Assembly (NCBI GenBank): GCA_937941455.1
Contig: CALDHM010000027.1
Location: forward strand, 90,259 to 154,258
Length of the DNA: 64,000 bases
Direction of reading: 5' to 3'
Source: an uncultured Pirellulaceae bacterium
GTDB lineage: Bacteria > Planctomycetota > Planctomycetia > Pirellulales > Pirellulaceae
Positions 56,142 through 64,000 of this stretch are shown here, piece by piece. A program made the translations under genes and the position numbers. Position 1 is the first letter of the stretch, and each line of letters opens with the position of its first letter. Below the pieces are notes generated by a model. That model saw only the letters and a list, made by a program, of their open reading frames with translations. It was not told the origin of the DNA and made no database searches.

Positions 56142-57884
56142 ATGCGACTCAAAAATTGGAAAATCGCCGTGACTTCAATCCATTCGACTCCATGTTCTCG
56201 AGCAACCATTTGGGCTTTCACTTGCCTAATCGCCGCATTGTGCTTGAATGCAGCGATCGCATTCGCGGTTCCCGTGCAGCAACCACCCAAGCCGCCGGAT
56301 GCACGAGGGTCCGCCCGAAAGTCTCACGCGGCTGCAGCTCCGACGACAGCCACTCGGGAGGCATCGCCGAATCGCGACGCATCCAGCAAGCCTGAACATT
56401 CCAATAAGATCATCTTCACGGAAACAATTGGCGGCGCTGATGACCATCTGCAACTCTCCGGAGAAGAGAATATCGTAAGTGTTCTGCCCGTCATCGCTAC
56501 CGATTTGACAGCACCAGCGAAGATCAATGTCGGAGAGCCGTTTCATGTGACGATCGCCATCAGCAATTTTGGCCAAGATATTTCACAAGGAATCCAACTG
56601 CAAGCGACGTTGCCGCGGCATTTGCGGTTGCTCGAGGCCAGCGTCCCGCCGCAGCCGGTCGATGGCGGCAAATGGAACTGGGATTTGCAGCCCTTGGCTC
56701 CGGAACAAAAAGCCCACATCAATCTCAAACTCATGGCCGAGGAAAAGGGTGCTGCGGGCATCGAGACGCAACTTGTCATTCCGAGCCGGGCACGGGTCGA
56801 AATGGGTGCCGTACAGGCCGAACTCAAGGTACAAATGGATGTCGATCCCCACGGCATCGTCGGCAAGGACTCGTTGGGCACCATCGTCGTGGCCAATCAT
56901 GGTGATGGCGCGGCCAACGATTTGCAGTTGCAATTGCAAATTCCGGCTGGCATCGAACTAATTTCCCACAAAGATCGCACGATGGAAATCGGTTATTTGG
57001 GCCCGGGTGAAAGTCGCGAATTGACCTTTGCCTTCCGACCCATCACCAGCGGATCGGCGACCCTGCAAGCCATCGTTCGCGGGCCCTACGTCCCTGAACA
57101 AGTCGCCTCGCAAGAAGTTGCCGTGGTTCGCCCGGAACTGACCATCGCGGCCAATGGTCCGAAGATCAATTTCTTGGATAAAGATGGAACTTATTCGATC
57201 CAAGTCACCAACCCCGGGGACATCGTTCTCAACGATGTTCAAGTCATCATTGATTTGCCAGCGGGCATGAACATCACCACGGTCAATCGTCCCGGTGATG
57301 TCCGGCCCGAAACACGCCGCGCGATTTGGCGCCTCGCCAACATGGCGCCAGGTCAATCCGAAACCATCATGTTCAAGGCGAACAATAGCCACGAAGGAGA
57401 ACGAGTCTGCCAAATCACGGTCAAAAGCCAAGAGACCGATCCAACACAGCACAGCCTGGTCACTCACGTTACAGCCGTGACCGAGTTGGAAGTCCAAATC
57501 ACGAACGTCTCGGGTCCCATCCTGATCGGCGACAATGTCGTGTTGGAAGTCAAGGCGATCAACAAGGGCTCACGTCCAGCCTCGAATGTCAACGTGCAGG
57601 TTGACTTGCCGAACTGGCTGGTTCCGCAACCCGCCGATCATTACACCTATGATCAAGAAACTGGCCGCGTGACCTTCAAATCGATTTCACTGCGAAATGC
57701 CCAAGAGACTCGCTTGCGACTCACGGCAACATGCCACCATGCTGGTAACCATGTCGTCAGCTCTTCGCTCAGTCACGAGTCCTATCCGCGGCCGTTGATC
57801 GCTGAAACCAGCGTGTTCGTCCTCGAAAGCGGAGAGATTCGTGTCGGCGATAACCCGAGCAAGAAAACTGAGATCAAGCGATAA
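56142..57884 (+). CDS. Secreted protein with repeated DUF11/immunoglobulin-like domains
   Basis: 580 aa from the ATG at 56142, with a signal peptide (ATIWAFTCLIAALCLNAAIA). At least three beta-sandwich repeats follow the DUF11/CARDB pattern: NVGEPFHVTIAISNFGQDIS; a long stretch near KDSLGTIVVANHGDGAANDL; and LEVQITNVSGPILIGDNVV with EVKAINKGSRPASNVNVQVD. Such repeats form stalks on cell surfaces. The protein has no other domain. A stem-loop at 58024-58049 lies downstream. Confidence 0.82.
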   Translation: MRLKNWKIAVTSIHSTPCSRATIWAFTCLIAALCLNAAIAFAVPVQQPPKPPDARGSARKSHAAAAPTTATREASPNRDASSKPEHSNKIIFTETIGGADDHLQLSGEENIVSVLPVIATDLTAPAKINVGEPFHVTIAISNFGQDISQGIQLQATLPRHLRLLEASVPPQPVDGGKWNWDLQPLAPEQKAHINLKLMAEEKGAAGIETQLVIPSRARVEMGAVQAELKVQMDVDPHGIVGKDSLGTIVVANHGDGAANDLQLQLQIPAGIELISHKDRTMEIGYLGPGESRELTFAFRPITSGSATLQAIVRGPYVPEQVASQEVAVVRPELTIAANGPKINFLDKDGTYSIQVTNPGDIVLNDVQVIIDLPAGMNITTVNRPGDVRPETRRAIWRLANMAPGQSETIMFKANNSHEGERVCQITVKSQETDPTQHSLVTHVTAVTELEVQITNVSGPILIGDNVVLEVKAINKGSRPASNVNVQVDLPNWLVPQPADHYTYDQETGRVTFKSISLRNAQETRLRLTATCHHAGNHVVSSSLSHESYPRPLIAETSVFVLESGEIRVGDNPSKKTEIKR

Positions 57885-58274
57885 TACCGAGGGTCATAGG
57901 ATAAATTCTCATAACCATGGAAGCCGGCGGCCGCGGGTGCGGCAGACCGGCGAAACCCATCCACTCGATGCGGTTCACTGCAACGAATCGTAGTGACCGC
58001 AAAAGCTACCGCGAACGATGAACGCCCGACAGACAACCGTCTGCCGGGCATTTCGATTTACTCCTATCCCCAAACGGTAGGCCTGTGTACCCTTCGGCTC
58101 CGCTAGCGTGCCCGAAATTCTCGAGAGGTTCTGTTCGAGAAACTGGGTGAAATGGGCAAGATCTCGCATTTGTACTAGGGCTTGCCTCTGCCCAAATTCC
58201 GATTCCTCATGACGAACCTCCGACTCTTAACGGAAAGAGCAAAATAGATTGAGGAGCGCCCGACCATAACCTGG
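57885..58274. other. Intergenic region with a stem-loop
   Basis: About 390 bases containing the stem-loop at 58024-58049. No ORF of coding character was seen. The upstream part is G/C-rich (GCCGGCGGCCGCGGG near 57925). Confidence 0.4.
58024..58053 (+). terminator. Possible terminator stem-loop
   Basis: GCCCGACAGAC (58024-58034) pairs with GTCTGCCGGGC (58039-58049), one mismatch, four-base loop, then ATTTCGATTT. The T-tract is weak, so termination is uncertain. It is about 140 bases after the DUF11-protein stop. Confidence 0.5.
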
Positions 58275-60845
58275 ATGACTTGGTCCACAATACAGGACAA
58301 TTGCCGCATCGATCGACCGAATTGCCAGCTATCGCCTCGCCACTTGGATTACGCGCAGCTCGAAACGAAATTGCTGCTTGCCGGAAACGTCGCCGTTTCC
58401 TTGCAGGGAGACCATTTGACGGTAACCGGAGACGCTCTGGGGAATGAGGTCGTCGTCACTCGCGATGCACAACGCACGAGGAGTGTCCGCGGCAACTCTA
58501 AGACCATCAACGGCTCGACACAAACATTGGTTGCCACTTCCAGCTTGCGGCATCTGACCATCCGGCTCAACGGCGGAGATGATCAACTCGTCGTCGCAGG
58601 CGTACAGATCGCAAGAAATCTCGTCATCAAGAGGGGGATGGAAATGATTCGCTTCGCTTGCATGGCGTCGCTGCTCGGGAACTCAATTTGAACTCCGGAA
58701 GCGGAGCGGATACCGTGCAGGTCGAAAAGTCGGCGATTGCGCGGACGGCAACGCTCCTCTCGCCCACGGGTAAGAGCGTGATCGCCATCAGCTGTATGCG
58801 GATCGGGCGGCATTGCGTGATCACCAACGGTGGACCGTGTTCGATCTCTCTCGAATCCCTCCACGTGAATCGAGATCTGCAACTGCGCTCGGGGGACAGT
58901 CAGGACCATATCGTGATGGCCGGCGCGAACCAGGTTAATCGAAAAAGCAATATTAATCTCGGCAGCGGCGACGACCTTTTCGGCATCTTGCCCCAGTGGA
59001 TGAACGAAAAAGCCACCCTGGGACGGCGTCTGACCGTCGACGCGGGAATGGGCGATGACTTGGTGGTGATCGATCAAAATGTGGCGTTGCGGCGATCCGC
59101 TACGTTGGGCGGCAACGATAGTAACGACACCGCGCGTGATTTGACGAACTCCGCGGGGCGCAATCGTCATTTTGGATTCGAAGCGGAAGCGACGGGACAA
59201 CCCAATCACGAATTTCGCAACGTGATGAATCAACTGCAGGCACGCGGCGTCGATGCCAAAAAGCTCGGCGCTGTGTTCTTGGAGGTCACGCCGGCGACGC
59301 AGTCCGTGATCTGCAACAATCCGCGGTCGACGATTTCGGTAAGGTGGGACGACGTCGCGCGGGCAGCGGTTGCGGCGAAACGTTCCGGGCCGACCGTGGC
59401 CTCGCGGGTCTACGCCATGGTGCACACCGCGATGTACGACGCTTGGTCGGCCTACGATCTCACGGCCCGTTCGACGCTCGCGGACGATGAATTTCAGCGG
59501 CCGATCGCCGAGAACACCGACGGCAACAAGGCTGAGGCGATGAGCTTCGCGGCCTACCGTGTCCTGACCGATTTGTATCCCGATCAAGTCGCCAAGTTCG
59601 ACGAGTTGGTGCAAGCCCTCGCTTACGACCAAAACAATCGCACCCGCGGCGTCACCACTCCTGCGGGAATCGGCAATGCGATGGCCGCGCGGCTGCTGGA
59701 GTTCCGGCACCAAGACGGTGCGGCACCAAGACGGTGCCAACCAATTGGTTGAACTACCGACGGGAACCGCCGGAGTTCGCTACTCCGACACTACAGGCTA
59801 CGTCCCGAAAAATACCGTCGATGCGTCGGTCAATCCGCAGTACTGGACTCCGGAACGGATTCCCATCGATGCGGCGCCGGGCACGGAAATCCACATGCCG
59901 AAATATTTGACCCCGCATTGGGGCAAGGTCATCCCGCTTCGGTCTGGAACGAGGTGATCAGTTTCGTCCGAGTCCGGCTCCACTTATTTTTTGCTTGTCG
60001 AAGGAGCAACTCTCAACTTGGTCGAAAAAAATCACGCTCGCCGATGCTACTGTCTGGGACATCAATCGCAGTTTGGTAGGGACTGTGATTAATCCGGAGT
60101 TCATCGCGATCTTCAATGAAGTCGTTCGCGTGGCTACGGGCCTAACCGATCAACAAAAAATCATCGCCGAATTTTGGGAGGACGGGCCGGATACGTCGTT
60201 TCCACCGGGCAGCTGGATGACTTTCGGCCAATTCATTTCAGCTCGCGACAATCACTCGCTGGATGACAATGCCAAATGTTTTTCGCTTTGGGGAATTCCA
60301 TCTTCGATGCTGGGATCGCGACTTGGGACACAAAACCAGCCTACGGTTACACCCGACCCATTCGCGCCATTCGCACCTTGGGCGAACTCGAGCTGATCGG
60401 CGAATTCGACGCCGCCTTGAGGGGATACACCATCGATGGCAGGTTCCCCAACCAAGGGACCAGACGGATCCTCGCAAAGGATTGGTTGACCTACCAGACG
60501 CCCGGCGGCGATCCGTCGCCACCCTTCCCCGACTACACCTCCGGGCACATTGCCTACAGCGCGTCAGCTGCTGAGGTGTGGAAGCGTTTTACTAGCAGTA
60601 ATGAATTCGGCGGCTCGATCACGATCGCCGTGGGCAAATCTCGTTTCGAGCCGAATGTGAACCCGACATTACCGATCACGCTGAATTGGCCGACCTTCTC
60701 GGCTGCGGCCGAAGATGCGGGCATGTCTCGCGTTTACAGTGGCATCCACTTCCAAAAGGCTAACGTTGACGGCGCCGTCATCGGCCGCGCCGCCGGCACA
60801 GCCGCCTGGAATCGTGCTCAGCGGCTGATCATTGACCAAGCGTGA
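58275..60845 (+). pseudogene. Broken vanadium-haloperoxidase-like (PAP2) gene, four frame changes
   Basis: Five overlapping frame pieces form one protein of about 851 residues if repaired. The N-terminus carries LETKLLLAG and calcium-binding-type repeats (GGDDQLVV, GSGADTV, GSGDDLF). The C-terminal half has haloperoxidase motifs: PHWGKVIP, FFALGNSIFDAGIATWD, PDYTSGHIAYSASAAEV (His of the vanadate site) and SRVYSGIHFQKANVDG. Breaks: (1) G5 at 58633-58637, where six G would restore the frame; (2) exact 16-bp tandem copy at 59705-59736, whose removal restores it; (3) an extra base within CCCGCTTC at 59933-59940; (4) a missing A near 60274-60276. The corrected length, 2556 bases, is divisible by three. 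Assembly error cannot be fully excluded for the homopolymer sites. Confidence 0.85.
59705..59736 (+). repeat. 16-bp tandem duplication disrupting the haloperoxidase-like gene
   Basis: CGGCACCAAGACGGTG occurs at 59705-59720 and again at 59721-59736 with no gap. Sixteen is not a multiple of three. Dropping one copy joins LEFRHQDGA directly to NQLVELPTG in one frame, so the duplication is a recent event in an otherwise matching sequence. Confidence 0.9.
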
Positions 60846-61435
60846 GATTCTTCTGAATTGTAACCACCCAATTGAAGTAAGCTTTCTGCCCGTCGTATCG
60901 CAGGGCAATCGACTGGCAACGAGGTTTGACTATCCACAGCAAGCCCTAGGGCCTTGTCAGGCTTGAGATTTCGCTTTGTCGTGGCAATCGCGTGCCTCTC
61001 CGAGGCGGGGATTTGATCAGGTAAGTGGCTCGGACAAGACATTCAAAAGATTATGCAATCCTCAACCTCAAATGTGAGGAAGTCCCAGGCCGCACGCCTT
61101 GCTATGCCGCAGTCCGAGAGTTCCGCCATCCCTAAGGCGAGGAGGTGGGGCCTGCAAGGGAACGATCTCAGGCAAGTCTGCGGACAATTTTGCCCCAACA
61201 CAACACACTGACTATGGCGTTTGAGACGGGGACGGGGCGAGCCGTGAACGCTGATGAAACACTTCACGCAAGCGAGATGGTTCTTTTCTGTTTAAGAACT
61301 CAGCAACAAAAAAATTCCAAAAAAATTAGCCAACCGGCGAATTTCCTATTAAAGTGCAGGAGATTTTCGGTATGATTTTTAGCTTGAATTTCGGGTCAAA
61401 CTAACTTTTGCGGTCTGCGAGGTGACGACTGTACG
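60846..61435. other. Intergenic region upstream of speA
   Basis: About 590 bases with no ORF of coding character. It holds CAAGCC...GGCTTG (60940-60965), a 6-bp inverted repeat enclosing GCCCTAGGGC, and presumably the speA promoter. The AT-rich stretch 61300-61380 could carry promoter hexamers, but none is unambiguous. Confidence 0.4.
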
Positions 61436-63412
61436 ATGATCGACATCACTGAAAACGATTGGTCCACAATCGACGCGACAGAATTCTACAATCTGGAACG
61501 GTGGGGCCTGGGCTACTTTGAGCTAGATTCCGAAGGCTACTTGGTGGCAAATCCGTCGGTGGACAAATCCAAGTCGATCCGCATTTTCGACGTCGTGAAT
61601 CATTTTCTCAAAAGCCACGGTGCCGAACCCCCTGTGCTCGTTCGCTTCCCGGGCATCATCGAGCGGCGGATGCACGACATCAACGAGGCGTTCCGTGAGT
61701 CGATCCGCCAATTCGAATACGAAGGCTCATACTCGACGATCTTTCCGGTCAAAGTGAACCAACATTTGGAGGTGGTAGAGGCCGCCTTGAAGTCCGGCAA
61801 AAAATACGGCGGAGGACTTGAGGCGGGGAGCAAGGCCGAGTTGTACGCCGTACTGGCACTAGCCGACAACGATACGCCCATACTTTGTAACGGCTTCAAA
61901 GATTTGGCAGTGATCGAAATGGCCCTGCGGGCGTCGCAACTCGGACGCAACGTCACCATCGTGATCGAAAAACCTAACGAAGTCGACTTGATTTTGAATA
62001 CCTCGAAACGGTTGAATATCAAGCCGAAATTGGGGATTCGCGTCAAGTTGTCGGCCCGCGGGGCAGGACATTGGCAAAGCTCGGGGGGGGCCCGCAGTAA
62101 ATTCGGCTTGTCAATTCCGGAGTTGGTCAACTGCATCGCGCAACTGCGGCGGGCAGAGTGCCTCGATCGCGTGCACCTGCTCCACTTCCATCCGGGCAGC
62201 CAAATCACGAATGTCCGCAAGATCAAGTATTCGATCATCGAGGCGACGCGAATCTACGCGGATTTGGTTCAACAGGGAGTGCCTCTGAAAATTCTCGACG
62301 TCGGCGGCGGTCTGGCCGTCGATTACACGGGGAATCGAAACAAAGAGCCCAGCAGCATGAACTACACGCTGCAGGAGTACGCGAACGACGTGGTTTATTA
62401 CGTACAGATGGTCTGCGATCAAGAAGGAGTGGCCCATCCCAAAATCTACAGCGAAAGCGGACGAGCCCTAGTGGCCCATCACAGCATGTTGATCGTCCCC
62501 ATCGTCGGCAGCAGCCAGACCCATGTCCAGCAGTCCCTCGTCCCGCGCAGCGACCAAGTCGACGAGGAAATCGCGCCGCTGGTCGAACTCAGCGGTATCC
62601 TTGAGGAACTGAACGTCAAAAATGTCTCCGAAAGTTTCCATGACGCCCAGACGGCGATGGAAATCGCCATGCAGATGTTTGCCAACGGCAATCTAACGCT
62701 AGAGCAACGAGCCCAATGCGAAGCCTTGACCAATTCGATTTGCCTCAAGATCAACAGCTTGCTCGACGAACTCCCCTTCGTCCCGGCCGAACTGGATGAA
62801 CTTCGCTACAACTTGGCCGATACCTATTTTGCGAATTTTTCCCTGTTTCAGGCCTTGCCCGATGCCTGGGCCCTCGACCAGCTTTTCCCAGTCATGCCGA
62901 TCCATCGCATGAATGAACGGCCGACACGTATCGGAATCTTGGGAGACATGACCTGTGATTCTGACGGCAAACTCGATTGCTTTATCGGGGGCGCAGGCCA
63001 ACGTCGTTGGTTGCCCATGCACCAACTCAACGATCGCCCCTACTGGATCGGCATCTTCCTGGTGGGAGCCTACCAAGAGTCGCTGAGTGATGACCACAAT
63101 TTGATGGGCAAGTTCCACATATTGACGGTCGACACCGATCGCCCTTATGAGGATTCTCGTTTGATCTATGGCTCGACGCTTCGCGAGGTGCTCGAACATG
63201 TGCACCATATTTGGGATGACATGCGAGGCAAATTCGCCGTGACAGTCGAACAAGCTCGGCAGGAGAGACGCGTCAGCTACGAAGAGGGTGAAGAAGCCTT
63301 CCGATTCTTCGAGTCCATGTCCGAAAACTATACCTATTTGACCGATGAAATTCGCGAGATCGAGCCGTCCCAAATGGCATCTCGAGTCGAACTTAGCCTC
63401 GGATCGAAGTAG
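61436..63412 (+). CDS. speA: Biosynthetic arginine decarboxylase
   Basis: 658 aa, ATG at 61436. Converts arginine to agmatine, the first step of the agmatine route to putrescine. The PLP-binding Lys is K106 in FPVKVNQH; later motifs include LLHFHPGSQ, LDVGGGLAVDY and CDSDGKLD. Length is normal for SpeA. No agmatine hydrolase gene is in view. A G8 run at 62083-62090 lies inside the gene, in the glycine stretch of SSGGARSKFG. Confidence 0.95.
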   Translation: MIDITENDWSTIDATEFYNLERWGLGYFELDSEGYLVANPSVDKSKSIRIFDVVNHFLKSHGAEPPVLVRFPGIIERRMHDINEAFRESIRQFEYEGSYSTIFPVKVNQHLEVVEAALKSGKKYGGGLEAGSKAELYAVLALADNDTPILCNGFKDLAVIEMALRASQLGRNVTIVIEKPNEVDLILNTSKRLNIKPKLGIRVKLSARGAGHWQSSGGARSKFGLSIPELVNCIAQLRRAECLDRVHLLHFHPGSQITNVRKIKYSIIEATRIYADLVQQGVPLKILDVGGGLAVDYTGNRNKEPSSMNYTLQEYANDVVYYVQMVCDQEGVAHPKIYSESGRALVAHHSMLIVPIVGSSQTHVQQSLVPRSDQVDEEIAPLVELSGILEELNVKNVSESFHDAQTAMEIAMQMFANGNLTLEQRAQCEALTNSICLKINSLLDELPFVPAELDELRYNLADTYFANFSLFQALPDAWALDQLFPVMPIHRMNERPTRIGILGDMTCDSDGKLDCFIGGAGQRRWLPMHQLNDRPYWIGIFLVGAYQESLSDDHNLMGKFHILTVDTDRPYEDSRLIYGSTLREVLEHVHHIWDDMRGKFAVTVEQARQERRVSYEEGEEAFRFFESMSENYTYLTDEIREIEPSQMASRVELSLGSK

Positions 63413-64000
63413 CCGCGCAGACTCCATGACAGGCCGCAAATCGTTCATACGCTCCGTGATGGACGCCGTCATTCCGTAGTTGAGTCGAGCTATTATTCAG
63501 AGTTCCCGCGCCAACTTGCGACCTCACGCGGGCGGAGCCTCCGATGCAGTGTTGCTTCGAGCTATTCTTCAGAACTCTTGTCCCGACTCCGCGCCAGTTT
63601 GGAGTCGTCCTACGCTCCCGCTCGCCGTTCTCGCAATAGTTCACTCCAAACAATACAAAAAAGAATACAAATACAAAAAGGTGCCACCCAATAAATTGTG
63701 GGGATAGGTTGGGGGAGTTTGTTGAGCTGGGGGGGATTGGGGTTTGGCGGCAGGGGAAAATGGGCGGGGTTTTGGGAGGATTGCCCGGAGGATAGATGCT
63801 GGAGTGGCGCAGCGAGGACCGTGGCGGGGTGGGGACGTCGTGTGGAGGGGTCGACATTTAGCCGAGGCGGGATGGGGACGCCGTGTGGAGGGGGCGAGAT
63901 TTGGAGTCGAAGGCGAGGTGGCGGCCTGTCGAGCCGAGTCGCAGTGGACTTAGCTCGGGGTGAAGCAGGCTTGGACTTGGCGTTGGCCGGAGTACCAGGA
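63413..64000. repeat. Repeat-rich, apparently non-coding end of window
   Basis: No convincing gene. Two related 20-base strings (CGAGCTATTATTCAGAGTTC at 63486, CGAGCTATTCTTCAGAACTC at 63558; 17 of 20 match) lie 72 bases apart. Two copies of a 36-base block, starting at 63825 and 63868, match at 31 of 36 positions. The plus strand is very G-rich from about 63710 onward. Frames on both strands are low-complexity. Confidence 0.45.

Noticed and set aside
58583..59740. A 385-codon minus-strand frame across the haloperoxidase-like gene
   Set aside because: It lies opposite recognisable haloperoxidase and repeat motifs, has Arg/His-rich composition and no family.
63393..63857. A 154-codon minus-strand frame with Pro/Ser-rich start
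   Set aside because: It runs across repeats and through the end of speA; the content follows the strong G skew of the region.
1..64000. CRISPR arrays, rRNA, tRNA, integrases and insertion sequences
   Set aside because: None could be recognised; no regular short repeats with spacers and no transposase or recombinase motifs were seen.

Overview
The window looks like chromosome of a planctomycete, most likely of the Pirellula/Rhodopirellula kind. This is inferred from gene content and was not checked by search. The supporting signs are: an SLA1-homology (SHD1) secreted protein; an LE..LLLAG-type N-terminus on a large surface protein; many secreted proteins with no clear family; a Ser/Thr kinase with a membrane-embedded sensor; a CX4CH haem-like motif in a secreted protein; weak or absent Shine-Dalgarno sequences with frequent GTG/TTG starts; and a G+C content somewhat above 50%. 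No rRNA, tRNA, CRISPR array, integrase or insertion sequence was seen. Most genes are chromosomal housekeeping or cell-envelope genes.

Layout. 1-9.5 kb: a LysM-ended membrane protein cut by the window edge, an outer-membrane beta-barrel protein, an overlapping pair of M16 peptidase genes (one lacking the zinc site, one with it) and a very large secreted protein. 9.5-17.5 kb (minus strand): a four-gene operon with 8-bp overlaps encoding a DabA-type inorganic-carbon protein, NuoL-like and NuoM-like membrane subunits, and a SulP transporter with a STAS domain and what looks like a C-terminal PII/SbtB-like domain. This is the most interesting system here. 18-31.5 kb: a von Willebrand A protein with a secreted repeat protein, hydrolases, a Cys/Met-metabolism PLP enzyme, folE, mnmA and small proteins.

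31.9-41 kb: a membrane Ser/Thr kinase translationally coupled to deoC, a secreted CX4CH protein, a PDZ protein, mobB, a 3-methyladenine glycosylase and a gamma-carbonic-anhydrase-like protein. 41.2-46 kb (minus strand): a DevBCA-like ABC exporter with two paralogous permeases and an ATPase fused to a cyclic-nucleotide-binding domain. 46-56 kb: trpC, an HHxxxDG acyltransferase, an SHD1 protein, a large membrane-anchored protein, and argS followed at once by an orphan DNA methyltransferase. 56-63.4 kb: a DUF11-type secreted protein, a vanadium-haloperoxidase-like gene broken by four frame changes (one an exact 16-bp tandem duplication) and speA. The last 0.6 kb is repeat-rich and apparently non-coding.

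How the genes fit together. The DAB/SulP operon would be a membrane inorganic-carbon uptake module: DabA hydrates CO2 or handles bicarbonate, the Nuo-like subunits couple this to ion gradients, and SulP moves an anion under possible control of its PII-like tail. A gamma-carbonic-anhydrase homologue lies about 23 kb away without a direct link. Other groups read as functional units are the M16 pair, the ABC exporter, the vWA/repeat-protein pair and the argS/methyltransferase pair. Function calls rest on motifs read by eye, and start codons are often uncertain.
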